DNA from: Dromaius novaehollandiae
Taxonomy: Eukaryota > Chordata > Aves > Casuariiformes > Dromaiidae
Direction: 5' to 3'
Length of the DNA stretch: 64,000 nt
Assembly (NCBI RefSeq): GCF_036370855.1
Contig: NC_088099.1
Location: forward strand, 30,152,501-30,216,500
Each line of letters opens with the position of its first letter. Within the stretch, counting starts at the first letter, position 1. A program made the translations under genes and the position numbers. Below are positions 45,301 through 60,100 of this stretch, piece after piece. The notes below the pieces were generated by a model. That model worked only from the letters and a program-made list of their open reading frames with translations. It did not search any database and was not told the DNA's origin.

Positions 45301-46663
45301 GTGCTGATGTGTTGTTTGTTACTTCGGCTCTGCTTTGCCCCCTCTGACAACTCAGGTATCCAGCTAGTTCCAAGCTAAGTGAGCTGGTTAAAGCCAAATT
45401 TCACTTTCTCCTATGAGGCTAGGGCCTCTCTGAAAAGGGCCTGAGATGTAATCCAAAACCAGATGTGAACCTAATCATCACTGTCTTCTGATCACAGCCT
45501 GCTACCAGAATCTGAGCACTTAGAAATCAAGGCAAGACAAGTCTGCTTCCAAGTCACATGAACCTGTCTCTAATCAACTGAAATCCTGTCTGGAAAAAGA
45601 CAAGTTGGTAGGGCTCTTCCCTAAGGAGGTGTATTCATTCATCCCCTGCTGGGCCCACAAGCAATGAGTGGTCCAAGAACAGCAACATTGCTCTTCGTTT
45701 GGTATTTATTTGAATGCCCATCTCTAAAACTACCTGACTACTTTACTGCCTAGTTCACACCACATCAGCCAACTCTTCAAGGCTTTCTCTTATTCAGGTG
45801 ACCAAGGTCACTTAAACACTTTGGACAAAAGCAATCTTTCAATATGCATAAACCAGACTGTGCATGTAATGGGAAAATCAACTGAGAAAACCCAGATTTG
45901 CATGCCTGTAGGAAGTCATTTTAAAATGTGTGTGCTTGTTTCCAGAAATGTGAGTTTTGTTATCCACTCTCTAATGTTTGTTTTCTTATTTTGACGTGTG
46001 CAGGATGACTAATTTTAGCTTTCCTTGCTTCTTCGTCCATGTACTGGGCTTGAAATAAAAGACAGTGGTTTCTTGGCTATGAACCTTTCAACCAATCAGT
46101 TCAGCATAGATCACTTACCCTGGTTAAAATGCATGGAACACGCAAGGCAACACCTGGGTTTGACATTATGGAAGAGACACCAGAGCAGCCACATAGGAAA
46201 TATCAACTCCATGGTTTCTGGTGGAGTAAGGCTTGTGGGACAACACTTTTACTCCATGGTTCACCTCTTATTTATGGCTTCTCAAAAGCCTACAAACAGT
46301 ATACCTCACCCAAAGCCTATTGACTGTCTTGAAGTTGTTTGCTTTGTGTCGGTTGTTTGTAAATCTGTAACTTTCATTGAGACCTCAGGCTATATTTTAC
46401 ATTCCTCATATTTGTTTAGTATCATTACAGGACAACAGCCAACATCATTTAAATAAAGCCAAAACCAACATGTTGTCTTTTTTAAGAATATCTACACTGA
46501 AAAACTTTATGTATGTCTTAGGATGGATTTCAGAAATATTGGCCAATCTCTCTCACTCCTGTCTTGTAAAATACAATTACTACATTTCTCTTCTCTCGTC
46601 CAGTGCCACTGCCACATGTATACACACAAAACAGCAATGCTGAGCAGAGACACCCCATACCTT

Positions 46664-46708
46664 AAAAAAAACAAAAACAAAAACAAAAAAACAAAAAAAC
46701 AAAAAAAA
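46664..46708. repeat. (CAAAAAA)n simple repeat
   Basis: A-rich repeat with C every five to eight bases. No retroposon body is seen upstream. Confidence 0.9.
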
Positions 46709-47324
46709 CCCACTTGCTGAGGACATACTGGGAGGAGAATTCAAGCTACTCAGCTGCTATAAAATAATTCCACCTGACAGGGAAGGCTTGAATTTAAGAC
46801 TCCATTCCACTATATCATGAAAAACTGCAAGGAAGAGGATGCCTTTACCAGAAAGGCACAGAGGAGCTTGTCCCTGTTCTTCCAAAGAGCACAGCTCCAG
46901 GATGCCATGTCTAAATTGTCAGTAGCTGAATTGCACCATAGCAGCTCTGAGGAAAGTCCAAGCTGTATTACCTTCTCCCCCAATAGAGATACACTAGGCT
47001 TTGCCAGGAACAGTACTACATATAGCATTTTTTCTATTGTGCCTCCCATCTCAGTACATAATCTACAGCCTTCACAGAACTTCATCTATACTGATGAGGT
47101 CACTACCAGCATCACAGAAGCAAAGAGAGGTTCTGATACAAAAGCAACATTCTTTGCCTTCCAGAAACGCCTTCCAAGTATTGATGATTCAACTGCAGGA
47201 GGGAGGGAGGGGAGCAAGGAAAAGGAGTGATCTGAACTTTCGGTTTAAGATCAGGAAAGATCCTGATGATTATTCTTAATTGTACTATGTTCTGTGCAGC
47301 AACACAAGGAAGAAAAGACTATAC

Positions 47325-47422
47325 CATAATCACCCCGAATAACATAATCACCCATAATCAACCCGAAGGATTGATAATCCTTCATAATCAACCATAATCA
47401 CCATAATCAACCTGAAGGATTC
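47325..47422. repeat. CATAATCA tandem cluster with an internal hairpin
   Basis: Six copies of CATAATCA start at 47325, 47343, 47353, 47383, 47393 and 47402, separated by short variable spacers. A longer unit, CATAATCAACC followed by one variable base and GAAGGATT, occurs twice (from 47353 and from 47402). Between them GAAGGATT and AATCCTTC (47365-47383) form a perfect 8-bp inverted repeat with a 3-base loop. This looks like a small locally generated complex repeat. Confidence 0.85.
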
Positions 47423-48084
47423 AAAAATCGCAAAATGACAAGACTAGACAGAGAGATCATAGAAATAATAAAAAAGAATAATAATTAAAAAAACAACTGC
47501 TGGGGTTCTCCTTTATTTCCTGCTGCTCTCTGGACAGCTAGGGTGTGTTTGAGTCATGTTTTGAAGCTTTGGCCACAAGCGGAAGGGTTGGAAACTTACT
47601 GTCTGACTTGCGAAAATGAAAAATGTTTTAAAAAAAACCACACATACAGGAATCTAGGAACTTGATCTTCAAGAAAAATGTCAGCTCTCATACGATTCAT
47701 GATAAAATCACAGGAGCTGGCAACACTGCAGAACACCTCACAACTCCCATGGCAACATCATCAGAGCAACCTTATAAAACAAGACTTTCAAGTTTTCATT
47801 TACAGCTCACAATTCTGAGTTTAATGCCATCATGAGTTGAAATGGAGTGCTACTGTAAGAGAGAGAGCAACTCAGCTGTCTAAGTATAAGCAAGCACCTA
47901 GTGCCATTTTGGACACAGGGCATCTGAAACATTCTCACAGACCCACAGGAGACCTGCTCCCATGGGACAGACAGATGAAGGTGAAGTGGGATACTCTAGG
48001 ACGTCTAACCAGCACTTTATACCCACATTTGACATCAGAATCCCATCAAGTGAGACTCCAATGAAAGCTACGTTATTGCATGGT

Positions 48085-48174
48085 AATTACTAAATTAAAA
48101 AAAATTAAAAGATGAAAACTAAACTAAAAATATTTCTTATTTTTTAATTAAAAAACTAAAGTTAAATTAAAAAG
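48085..48174. repeat. AT-rich low-complexity tract (TAAATTAAAA type)
   Basis: About 90 bases almost wholly A and T, with recurring AAATTAAA and AACTAAA words. Confidence 0.85.
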
Positions 48175-51100
48175 GAACTCCTACATATGCAAAGTACATA
48201 TAACCTTACATGCAAATTATTACACCTGTACAACTATCTGTTGGAAACCAGTTTAGACTTTTTTCCATCTAGAACTCCCTCAGTGATTGCTGTGGAGTTG
48301 TCACTTTTGACACAAGCTTTAACAGGACAGTTCTTCCAGTAGATGCCTGGAATTTCCAATTGGGATGTAAAATGTATAGGAAAATTGATGGATAAATTCT
48401 AATTAATTTAGCATAACTATTTTGTTCCTTCTGATATTCCTAAATGTAGGTCTGAGTAAAAGGTTTCCCTGCCTTCATGAGGGTCATCGTCATCAGTGTG
48501 TGACATCACAATTCACTGGTTTGGAATTCACTATGTCATCAAAAAATGTAGCAAAATCCATGGGGAACAGGCAAGAGCAGATGAACTCTCTTTTGTGAAA
48601 ATATTTCTAACATTGCACTGAAAAGGGAAGAAAACCATCAGGCCTCATGATATAAGTAGCATTCTTTGAACAGAATGTTCTTCCTCTATGTTTACGCCTT
48701 GGAAAATTGGTGTGTAGATACTCATATATTCAGGACAATGAACGATTGTTCTGATCCACAAGCTCGAATCGTATTGCAGCTAGACAGCCGCAAAGGGCGT
48801 AATGATCTAGCACTGTAAGACTTATTTGGACATCTTCCACTGGCTTTATCAGGAAAACGTTCAAGCCCAAAATGATGAACAAGATAGCAGAGAAAGCTCA
48901 CCTTGCTTTAAACTTTTGTTTAATCTCTGAGCATGACTGGGGACAGACTATTTGACATCTTGTGTGATCAAGCCTTGGATTAAAGCCCATTACGCAAACA
49001 TTTCACACCTGTTGACAGCGGAAAGCAATGGGAAAAAGGTGTACCATTGAGAATGCACCAGAGCACTCAACTGGAGATGAGGTTTTGGTCATCCTTTTAT
49101 GCATCCTTTGGCCCTTTCTATCTCAATGTTTTTGAGAATGAATGAACTAGTTACTGCCTAGTGCAGAGGACCATGTTTAGTGACACAGCTACCAGAGGAA
49201 TGAGATCTGTGAAACTTCTTGGCTTTTATGAGGACACTTTCATTATTGAACCTTCTTAATTATCAAGCCTGTACAAGCCATTAGCAGCCATTGCTTGATA
49301 CTTGGGATAGATTCACATAGTTCGTGCTGTCTTGGACCATGCTTTGGACTGCAGTCCTGCATCGCAACTACGGTTTACCCCAACAGAACCAACACAAGGA
49401 AAGGACTTTCACAAGCATTTCCTTTAAGATTAAAAGCAATGATTATCAGAGTGCTGAGACAGCCTCCTTAAAGCCAAATAGGAGCAATCATTTATGTACA
49501 ACTAAATACGTCAGAGGAAAACAGGTTACATTAACGTTTAGCTCACCAGATATTTAGCTGTCTCTGCAGCAGAGAACTGCAGTCCTGGAGATTCCTTTGC
49601 AGACTCTCTCTGCCTCAGCCTGTATCACACAGGGTCATGGATCACTGACAACACCCTGGTCAGTCCCTAGCAACTTCCTTCTTTCCCTTGGAAGGATTTT
49701 CAACTCTTGGGTTTCCTTTTGATCTTCAGCCTTCCGGCCTAGAATAACAGCTGCCTTAGTCAGTGGAACCTTTGTGTAGTGATTGCACCTTCTGTTTGCA
49801 AAGTGGTTGGGACCATTGTGTTGCTTTCCTGTCTCATCAGACTTACCTGAGGCTCTGCAGAGAATAAAGACCAAAGTAACTTCCCTTTCATGGGCATAAT
49901 TCTTCATGAAGTACTTGGAAGAGATGTACATCACAGTTCCTCCCTATTATGTAACTGGTCTTGCCTATCATATTAAAAAAGCATTTGTCACACCTAACAA
50001 ATGACAACAATACAATGACACACACATACAGTTCACAGTCCTGTGATCCGTCTATTACAGAGAAGCCCCTATGAGGTGGGGGGGAAAATGGTCAAGTGGG
50101 ACCTACAGGCCTTCAAAACTATTTATGTGGACTAAGGCCTACTCTTCACCATGACTGAGAAGACTACCAGGAAAGACAACAGCAGACTAGGTGAACTGTT
50201 CTGAAAAGCTAGATCTAGCCAGAAGTAGTTTGGTCACCCCAACTTACTGAAGGAAAGCTAAAGCAGAACTGGTTCTCAAGCAGAAAGCATTCAAAAGCCA
50301 TTGGATGGACTGCACTGAAATCTAGGAAACCACTGCTGCCAACCTGTAGGCAGGCATGGAGTGGGGGAATTTTTGTGCAGGGACAAAAGGAAAAGGAGCA
50401 GGAGTTAGAAAGCTTCATTTAACTCATCTCTGCAGTGGAAGTGTCTGGCTTTTAACAGCACGTGGAACTGGCAAAACTTTGCTTGAGGGATTGCTGCAGG
50501 CACTGACACAGAGACAGAATCCAATCTGACAAGAGTGAGGGGTAGGGAAAGAACCAGAGAAAATAAGGGAGGGAACAGAATACTAAGTTGGAGCTCTTGA
50601 AGATAAAACTCATTCCTCTATTTAAAGCATTAAAATAACACTATTTTTATCCACTGCTTCCAAATTGAGCTAACATTGGCAGTTCTAATCATGGGCTTGG
50701 TTCTCCCACTCTGATGGGGCATGGTACTGAACTGCCTCAAACATACCCGAGCTAGCTGTCTTTAGTGTAGTTACTCCTGATTGACATCAGTGTAGGTGTG
50801 AGGAGAATCAAGCCCAGCACTTAAAATGAAAAGTGAATGCATTTTGAAAACAGGCAATAAAAATAATATTATTGTGATGCTTCAAATAATGAAATAGATT
50901 TTCATCTGCAGATTTTTAACTTACTGCTCTTTCACATTTTCAGCCCCCTGTTCAGCACTCCCTGGTAGCCCATGGAAGGGGAACAAAAGAACACTGTACC
51001 CAGGCAAAAAGGCTGAAAAAAAATCTAAATGATGGCTTCCCATAGGGCACTGAAAGGGACCTTTCATCTTCTCCTGACTTTAACCTGCAGCCTCCCTAAC

Positions 51101-54100
51101 ACAACCGGTAAACAGCACACAGTGCTGAAGAACCGTATGTGATATAACATGAAGATCAATTTATTCAACTACGACTACAGGGTCTGCTTTTTCTACATAA
51201 TGCATTAAGTCTGGAATTTACTGGAAGCTATCTTTGGCGGTTAACTCTTTCTGTGACTTCAGCAGCACAGCGAATATCCAGTACAGCAAAGCTCAGCTGG
51301 TCCGCAAGATTGGAAAAAAAAAAAAGGTTTCCTGCTTTGTTGGCATAAGCATGATTCATAGTTTGGGACTGACATTTGCACAACTAACTCTGACCTGTCT
51401 ATGAAAAAGGCATATCCTGCAACTTCACCTCCTTTTGTATTCCTGCTTGCTCAGTGAAAGCTGCCATTACTCCACCTGAAACAGAGCTGAAAGAGTATAA
51501 ACAGTTTGGATTTGTACAAACCTTATTTTTTCAACTAAGACACACTGAAAATAGACAGCAGTCATTCAAGTTTTAAACGCTCCTTTCTATGATAGAGAAA
51601 GAAGCAAAGATTTTTCAAGACAGGAGCATTTCTGTGGCAAAACAAACAAACAACATTTAAAACATACACAAGTAAGAACACTTCTGACTCAGAAAAACCC
51701 AAAGGTGCCTCCACTCTCAGCTACAAACTCTCACCAGAATAAAAACACACTAGTGAATCTTCTGACTAGGCTGAATGGAGTTTCTGAATCCATCCTTCCT
51801 CTCCTTTCAGCTATTTAAGAAAGCTTGCTTATAAAAAAAAAGTCTCTTTCCATTCCTGCCCCCTCAATAGTCTCAACAACAACACCAACCTAGTTTAAAG
51901 TACGATAGGGCTTTTCATTTTTCACAATGGCTTTGGGAAAGGTGAATCATGTGTCTTGAAAGAGGCACATTTTTCTCCCCAAAACATTAATTGGTATTTC
52001 TTCCCTTTTTCTCTCCACTACAAGAGAAATGAGGAATATCCACATTAAAGACAGTTATTTAACCCTATTTTTCAAGGTCTATTTATTAAACTTCCAATTT
52101 CCACCACAGCAATTCAGGAATTCAGTACTTTTTAGGACATTCTGCAACAATGTTACAGCCCAGCTATTTCTACTAGCCATGAGGTATTCTATAGAGACAT
52201 GTTCTGGCTCTGCAATATATCTGTATGGCTACTGGATGTGCTCAGCACCACACACAAACTCAAAACTCCACGAGATCACAAAAAAACAACCATATTCTTA
52301 AAATATCAGCATTGCTTATGTGAAGGCATCACTTCATTATTAGCAGTACTAAGCATCTGACTTGCAATATCTGCTTAATATGAAGACAAATAAATCTGCA
52401 TTGCCTTATTTCTAGGAGTATCCTTGCTGAACAGACTGTATGTGGGAGGAAGGCAGAGAAGTTTTGAAGACTATGACACAGGGCAAGCGACTTCATCTTC
52501 CGTTAAAATTTTGGGTAGCAGGACACATTAGGATCTACTGTAGGGGCTAAGAAGCCAACTTCAAGAGGGTTATGAGCTTCTTGCTTTATGGTACTGCCAA
52601 ACCCCTCCTTCCTTCTCATGGGGAATTGCAGTCGTGGTACCTGTAACTGCCAGCTTTGGTGGGCATATGGGTGCTGCTCCTACTACTGAGGTACCTACAG
52701 AGAGCACTGTCTCACCCGTTTGCCACCACAACACCAGAGCGAGCAGCCACAGGGCACGTGGCGCAGATGGAGCCCTGCCCTCGGCTCCCACAGAACAAAT
52801 CAGAATCGAAGCTGCGCGGTAATCAAAAATAGCAACACGCTGGTACAGCCAAACACTCAGAAGCGACACTCCTGCAGAGCTTTAATCATGTTTAGTATCT
52901 GGCCTTGTCATGCTTAACTGTCCAAATTGCTTCCAGTAACCAAGTGCTGGCCTGGCCTCCTCACCACACATCAGTTTAACTGATGTAATTAAAGGGGTGT
53001 TGCAGCTTTGTGCGTGAACCTTCACATCAGTCTAAACTTCACTTACCTCAGTTTAGGTTATTTATGTAACGAGTAAAACCAGTGTCAGAACTGAGAATTA
53101 TCACACACAAAGTTTCTGCGGTTTAACACACACAGTTGCTTTAAAATCAACTACAAGTTAAAGACATCTAAATTCTGAATGTAGAAAAAGCTTATATAAT
53201 GTTACTTGACTATCTGCAGCATTCTCTATAGGCAGGTATAAGCAAGGTTAGATAGGGGAAAATCATCTCTTCCAATGAGAAATGGGAATGATTTAAAGGC
53301 TGACCCCTATGCTGGCAGCATGAAGCAACTCAGATAGCCAAAAGCCAGGTCTTTCCTAAAGGGTCTCCTGAAACTGCAGGTCTAACTGTTGTGAAATATA
53401 TGCCCAAAGGACTCTAGTGTACCCAGAAAAGCAGACTAAGATAACTTAAATGCGGAAGAAACCGAGTAAATAATTTTCAAAAGCAGCTGCTGTATCTTAA
53501 GAGGGGTTAATACAGACTAGCAGACACTGCTCACTCAAGAGACTAGCAAGCATTTGCAAACCCTTGCCAGTCTCAGGGAAGAGCCTCCAGGAAAGGTGAT
53601 GAAATGTGTTAGCTTGCGGGGAGATTTTTGTTTGTTTTTTAAAGCAGAGAAAATGAAGCACAAACATTATGACTGTGACAAATCACGCAAAACAGGAAAT
53701 TCAAAGCTAAGGCCGATTCCTCCAGGTTCCCCTTGATACAGCTAGGTTGCTTTGTGGATCAGAAAAAGCATCAGCCTTAGCATTGCCATTTCATGTCTTT
53801 ATTCTTCATTTTGTTTGTTTTTAGTAATATCCCCTTAAAATTACTGACATGCTTCCCAGATAGTTTTTGGAAGGCATAAGGCCATACCCATCTCCCCCAC
53901 CTTCGATGCGTTTTGAACGGTAAGCAGCATGGTGGCTGCAGTTTGAATCATATATTCAACCGCAATTTTCTGCGCCTGCAGTGCCCTTTCGATGGGCTCC
54001 TGCCCAGCGCAGCTCTCCAGAGCCCTCAGCAGAGCACTCCTTTGGGGATCTCACTGCAGAGCCTTCTGCACGCTCGCAGACCATTTCTGACATCTTACTC

Positions 54101-57100
54101 TTAGTGTCATGCCTTTTTGACGCAAGGAGGTGCACATTTTGAGAACAGTTGTTTCACTCACAGAGAAATCTTCTGACCATTTTAAGAAAAAAATGACTAA
54201 TATGTTTCTGAAACACTGTGAACATGAGAGATCAGCCCTTTTCCCTTTCCAGTGAGTCCATAGTGAAAGCATCTGCACAAACAGCATCAGTCAGCATAGA
54301 GAAGCAGTCCTGTCCCTCGCCCTGCCCTCCTCCGGCTGTTTGCTCCCACTCTTACTGCACTTTCTCCTCCCTTGCAGAGTACAAGCTTTTTGTGGGTTTG
54401 ACTGGGGGTCTGATTTGCATTAATATTCATCTGACCAAACCTCCCTCCCCCTCCAACGGCCAGCTTGAAACCAGAACAGTTCTCCAGTCTAGACAAAGCA
54501 CTTTCAATTAAAAAAAAAAAAAGTAGTGTGAAGAGTGGGAAGCCATGGCCAGGGTAAAGCAGAACTACATATTTCAACAGCAGCAGCACTGCTTATGGCT
54601 GAGAAAAGTCCTTGTGAGTGCATGGCTGCAGTTACTTCTGGGCCAAGCACACCGGAGGAAGAAGGCAGCCAGGCTGTCTTGTAGCAGGAAGGGCTACAGG
54701 AGGGGGAATCTCGACTTCTGCTATTGCTAGGCAAGCTCCTGTAGATATTTTAAAAGACTCTTAGTCTGAGGGGGTCTCAAGTTCTGAGTAGCTGTCTTGG
54801 GGCAACAAGGGCTCGATTTTCTAAGCCAGCTGATCCCTGCAGGGTGCTGGAAATGTGATGGGCTCAGAGCGTACAGCCTGGATGGCAGGGCTGCACCCAA
54901 GAATGCAGCGCCCTGCAAACGCAGCACCCTGCTCTCTGGCTGGGCTGCCTCAGCACCTGGACACAAGGAACCTGCTATCGGCCGCTGGCCGCAGTGCAGT
55001 CTGCCTTCAAGCGCCCTCTGCTCTGAGGCAGGAGATGTCACAGCCCTTCAAGGGCTGCAAGGGCAGATGGGACATGCCTAGGGTCCATCCACGTGGGTTA
55101 CAGCGCTGCAGGCAGCACTCTAGTGACTGATGTTTCTCCCCCAAAACATTTGCAGACACCCCGGCATAGACTCCAAAGCTGTTCAAGCAGACTATGAAAG
55201 TAGACAGTAGGTTATTTTGACCTTGAAGGGGCCAGTGCAGAAAAAGTACTTTCAGTATCTCAAGTTGGTTAACAAAATTTATGAGAGACATTTGAAAAGA
55301 CAAGTAGTACTCTCTGTGACCATTTCCTCAGCAGTATGCAGACCTAATAGATGCTTCCTCACAGGATGTTGAAGGAGTCAGAGCAGTCTTGTTTGTAAAA
55401 TACACTTTTTCAAAGAGAAAGGGACATACAAATGGGACAGTAACACGAAGCAGAGTATCTGAAGTGAAACTTCCGCATTTGCTGCAGATCTGTAACAGGA
55501 ACACAAAAATAAAATTCAGCCAAATCACCCCAATTCTTTGTTTCAAAGGAAAATCCAAAGAACATTTACCTGAAGCTACCACTGGTCTGGGCAAACTCTC
55601 TGCAAATGCAGACAAAAATCTTGCCCAACTCTCAGTTTTTGCTCTGAACTTGAGATTCTTTGCAGAACTTGAGTTCCTGTCCTGTGATTTCAAAGTGCCT
55701 GATCCTCACGGCACTTCCTTTGCTGTAAACTGGGAGTAAGACCCTGTCGGCCAGGGAACAAAGAACTTATTTAAATGAAGTCAAACCTAAATAATGGATT
55801 TTGGAATTTCAAAAAGAAAAAAATTAAAAGCAGTCTCAAAATATAATGCTGTAATTGGGCTGCATCTGTTCTTTCATTGGTTAAAATGCACACATTCACA
55901 CATAGGAAATGCTTCATAATTATGAAGCACAGGAAGCATAAATGGCATAAGACATAAAAAGATTTTGGATACAATGGCATGGTTTGAAGTGCATAAATTA
56001 CAGTCCTGCTGTTGAGCATTTTATTTTTACTGAGGTGGAGGAATTCAAACTTGAGTTCCTAGATCTTCTTCTAGATGCGAGTCCATATTGAGCCTCTGTA
56101 AATGGCTCTTCACAAGCGCACCTTTTGCGTTGACTGCTGGAGCACCTTCGAGTCATAAGTTAGGGCGTGCGGTGTGCGTCTGACCAGGACCTGCTCATTC
56201 CTGAAGCATGATCTAAGCAATCCATGCAGCTGTGATGGGAAGAGACCGAGCAAAAGGTGTTCAGCCACAGCCCTCAGGGCAAGCAAAGCAAGGACGTGCT
56301 CTGCCTGTGGAGGATCTCTCTCTTGTACAATAGAAAACTCTATGCATATATGCAATTTGCTAGTGAACCAGACCAGAACCTCTACGAAAGCTTATAACAC
56401 ACCAATAAGTATGGAGAGAAGTTGTGTGCACACAATGACTCAAAGCTGCCCATAAAAATAAGCATTTAAATGGATTTAAAAGGCTACCATACTTTCAAAC
56501 TAGCAATGGTTATGGTTATATTATTCAGAGAGATGTATAAGTATTTGTTTTTCTAGATAAAAGGAGGTAATCAGTGGGACTTTTTAATGTGCATTCCCTG
56601 ACACCATCCCTCCCTCCCAGCCATAAACAAACACAAAAACAAAACAAAAACAAGGATCTGTTTAGGGTGCAACATTTGTAGTCAGAGTTTAAGACTCAGA
56701 TTTTTGTTTAAGCTTAATATAAAAAGACGAATTAGTGAAGAAGGTAAAAGGCCTCATTTTGTTTAGGATCTGGAGTTCAGGTTCCGGCACATCCCCTGAC
56801 CTATGGATGCTCCTATAATGGCACTGGTTTACAATATCGTCCCTGCATTCTGCTAATACAGAATCCTGTGCAATGTCTTTCCTTAGACCTCAGCATAACC
56901 TATCCTTCTCAGCCTATTTGAAAAACTATTTTCAAATAAGAAGTCTCATTTAATAAGTTCACATCCTTTACACACACAGACTTCTCTGTCAATCACTGAT
57001 GGGTGAATGCATTTATGTGGTAGCTCTGTTCAGAGGGTTTTTTGACTGTAAGGGGCCATTCTCCTAGGTAAATAATGTTTATGAACCATTCTGTCCCCAC

Positions 57101-60100
57101 ATAGCAACATTTGAATGACAGATTCAGGAAAACACTACGAAAAAGAAATTACTCCCTTTCATAATCCATCAGCTCAGCTAAAATAGTAAATCAGAGGAAA
57201 GTTAGACTCAAATATAATCCCTTGGGAGTAGAATCACTTTGAATGGATTTGGGGAAAAATACACACCCTTCTCAAATTCAGTAGCTTGGATGGTTATATT
57301 TTTCTTTGTCAAGTTACATGTAAAGAGCAGAATAATAGAATTTGATACCCTGGGGATATGTTCTCTTGATAGATGCATCTAACTTCCACAACCGTTAATG
57401 GGGATTATATAATGAGTATTGAGAAAAGAACATAACCATAAAAATACACGCTTTTAATGATATCCAACTTTAGAAAAACTTTCTTTTGCAGACTTCTGTT
57501 TCAGAAATTCTACTGTTACAGCATGCCATTACAGAGTATAAGATTTCTTGGTGGAGAAGTATGTGGCAATATGTCCTTTATCTGCCAAAGGTAAATTTGC
57601 TAGCATGTCCCCCAGGTATTATGTGTTCCTTTTAATGCATTTGCAAATGACTCCCTCCAGTTACCTTTGAGACTGTGAATCAGCAGCTGTAATATCATCC
57701 TGCTGAAATACGGGAAAGAGTAAGTTAGCTTCTTAATTTCTCTTTGATGCCTTCTCTTTGATTTTACCAGGGGTAAAGAAAAATAAAAATCATGGGTGAA
57801 GCTTGCCCATTCTGAAATAATTAGGTGTTTCACCCATAAATACCACTCTTGAAAGCACACTGACAGGTCCTTGACTTTGACATTATTTCTAACCCACAAA
57901 TGTGAGGAATTCATTCACTATACTATAAAGCTGAGTATTTTTAGGACACAGTCTCTTCTGGATGTATGCAGAGCCCAGCAGGTAAGCCTTCACATGTAAA
58001 AAAGTACCACTGGACAGTAAAGAGTCTGCATGTGTGAATACAGCAATTCTCACCACACGCAACACAACATTTCTCACTGTATGCAGCAGCTATTTTCACT
58101 CACTGCCCAATGCGCTTCAGCTATCTCCACCAAAACAGTTGCCATTACAGCGCGAGGACAATCTTACATTAGAGACAGCTTGTGGGAAGGAACTTGCCAG
58201 TCTAAAATGTTTAGTCTACCTGCCTGAAGATGTGTGAGAGACTGCAGACTCTTCCAATTTGTTTATGAACAGTAACACTGCATATTTAGGCAGAATAAAA
58301 CTATAAATAAACTCAGAATGTGAAATGTACTGATAGAGTTGGGTTTTTAGGGTTTTTCCCTCCCAGTTGCTTCTGATACTTAATAAAAAGCAGCCTTTCA
58401 TGATTGACACTGTTTCCATAAAACCACTATTTTCAGATTTTCAAGATATAGCTTAAGCCCTTCTCCGCACTATACCTTAATGATGCCCCTAACATTTCAG
58501 TAGCACTCCAAGTCCACATATACACTTGCAAGCTGCCTTGTCTGAAAGAACCATTGCGAAGAAGAAGCCATTTAAATGTCTACAAAACATTTACTTCTGT
58601 TGAAGGAATTGTTTCAGGGAGGAAACTAGGAAGAGATAAGACAAACACAAGAGCAAGCATATCAAGAAGCAGCTCAGATGCAAACCTTCCCTTGCTTCTT
58701 AATTTTCATCCCAATACCTCACAATTTCAGCCAATCACTTCAACGATTCCTTGTAACCACAGAGAACTACGAAGAGCAAAATACGATGACGCTTCATAAA
58801 CTTTTAAATGATGAAATTTGTTTCTGGCAACAGCCTAACATTCTTCATCCTGCTAGCACAGGACACAAGATGTTTACTATCACATATATTAGTTAAATTT
58901 AATAAGACAAGATCTTCAGCAGATGTTATTCTGAGATTTCCGAGTGCTGCTACGTCAAATTATACCAGCTGATATTTAACATTTTAGAGTCACTGAATGT
59001 TTCTGGACATTGGTCATAGCACATAATCATCTTTCATGTGGTGGGCACTTATTCAACTGTAGAAACTGGTAGTAGTTTGCAGGATGTCTGAAGGCTTCCA
59101 TGAAATGCTGTGATCATTTTCATCAAATGCCAAGGAAAATGGTATTTCAACAACAGTCATTGAGGAGGCTGTGCATAACATGGACATAGTAGCAACCATT
59201 CAGGATCCCTTGAAACGTTAGGAGCCAGCTGAATGCTTTGTTACGGTTTCTGGTGTAACTGTTCAGGGGTAAGGGCAGCTCATTCTCTAAAACTGTCAGT
59301 TTGGCATCATTCACAAATATGGCATTCATGTAGAATGAAATACGTTTTAAAAAGTGTTCTTACAAAACAGAACAATTCTAAGCTTTCCAAATGCAATAAT
59401 ATCTTAGTTTATAGCAGAGGAAAGTACTCTATAGGAACAGACACATTTTTTAAATTCCTTGGATGCAAAATTTTATAATTCATGCATATTTGAAATGTCC
59501 TTGCACTGGGTTAGTTAGCAGAGTGGTTTAACTGCTTGTTGTTTCTGGAGATGCTAGTCCTAATTCTGAGGAACATGAGTGAAACCAGTCTGGTGGAGGT
59601 AACCTGCTCCTTCACAGATTTGCAGTCTTAGGGGAAGTCTACATCAGGAAGAACTGGATGATATTTCCAGCCTGGCCTTCTGCACAGCACAAGTGAAATC
59701 ATTCCACTCAGCAATTTCTGTATCAAGCCCTAACTTCTTTGGATACATCCTCGAAAAGCAGAACCCAATCTCAATTTAGAGATTCACACTGGGAAGTCCA
59801 TCACATCCTTGACACCAGTCTTAATAATTAAATGATTCTCTTTGCTAAAAATGCACATCTTGTTTCCAGAGTGATTTTGTCCACCTTCAGCTCTCATTGC
59901 TGGAATGGATGTTTGTTCACCTTTCACAATCTTACCCCCCTGCACAATCTAAAATGATCAAGTTGGCATGGCTTAACAACTTGCTCTCCATCAACCAACT
60001 GTGGTGAATTTCCATATGTGCTCTCCTACCCACAGTTTAGCATTCTGGCATAACAGACTTAGCGGAGTTACATTACCTTACATTTGCCTTGAGGCAAATG

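Noticed and set aside
59510..59560. Possible further tRNA-like repeat (AGAGTGGTTTAACTGCTTG)
   Set aside because: Only the A-box-like part is present and no B box or palindromic partner is convincing.
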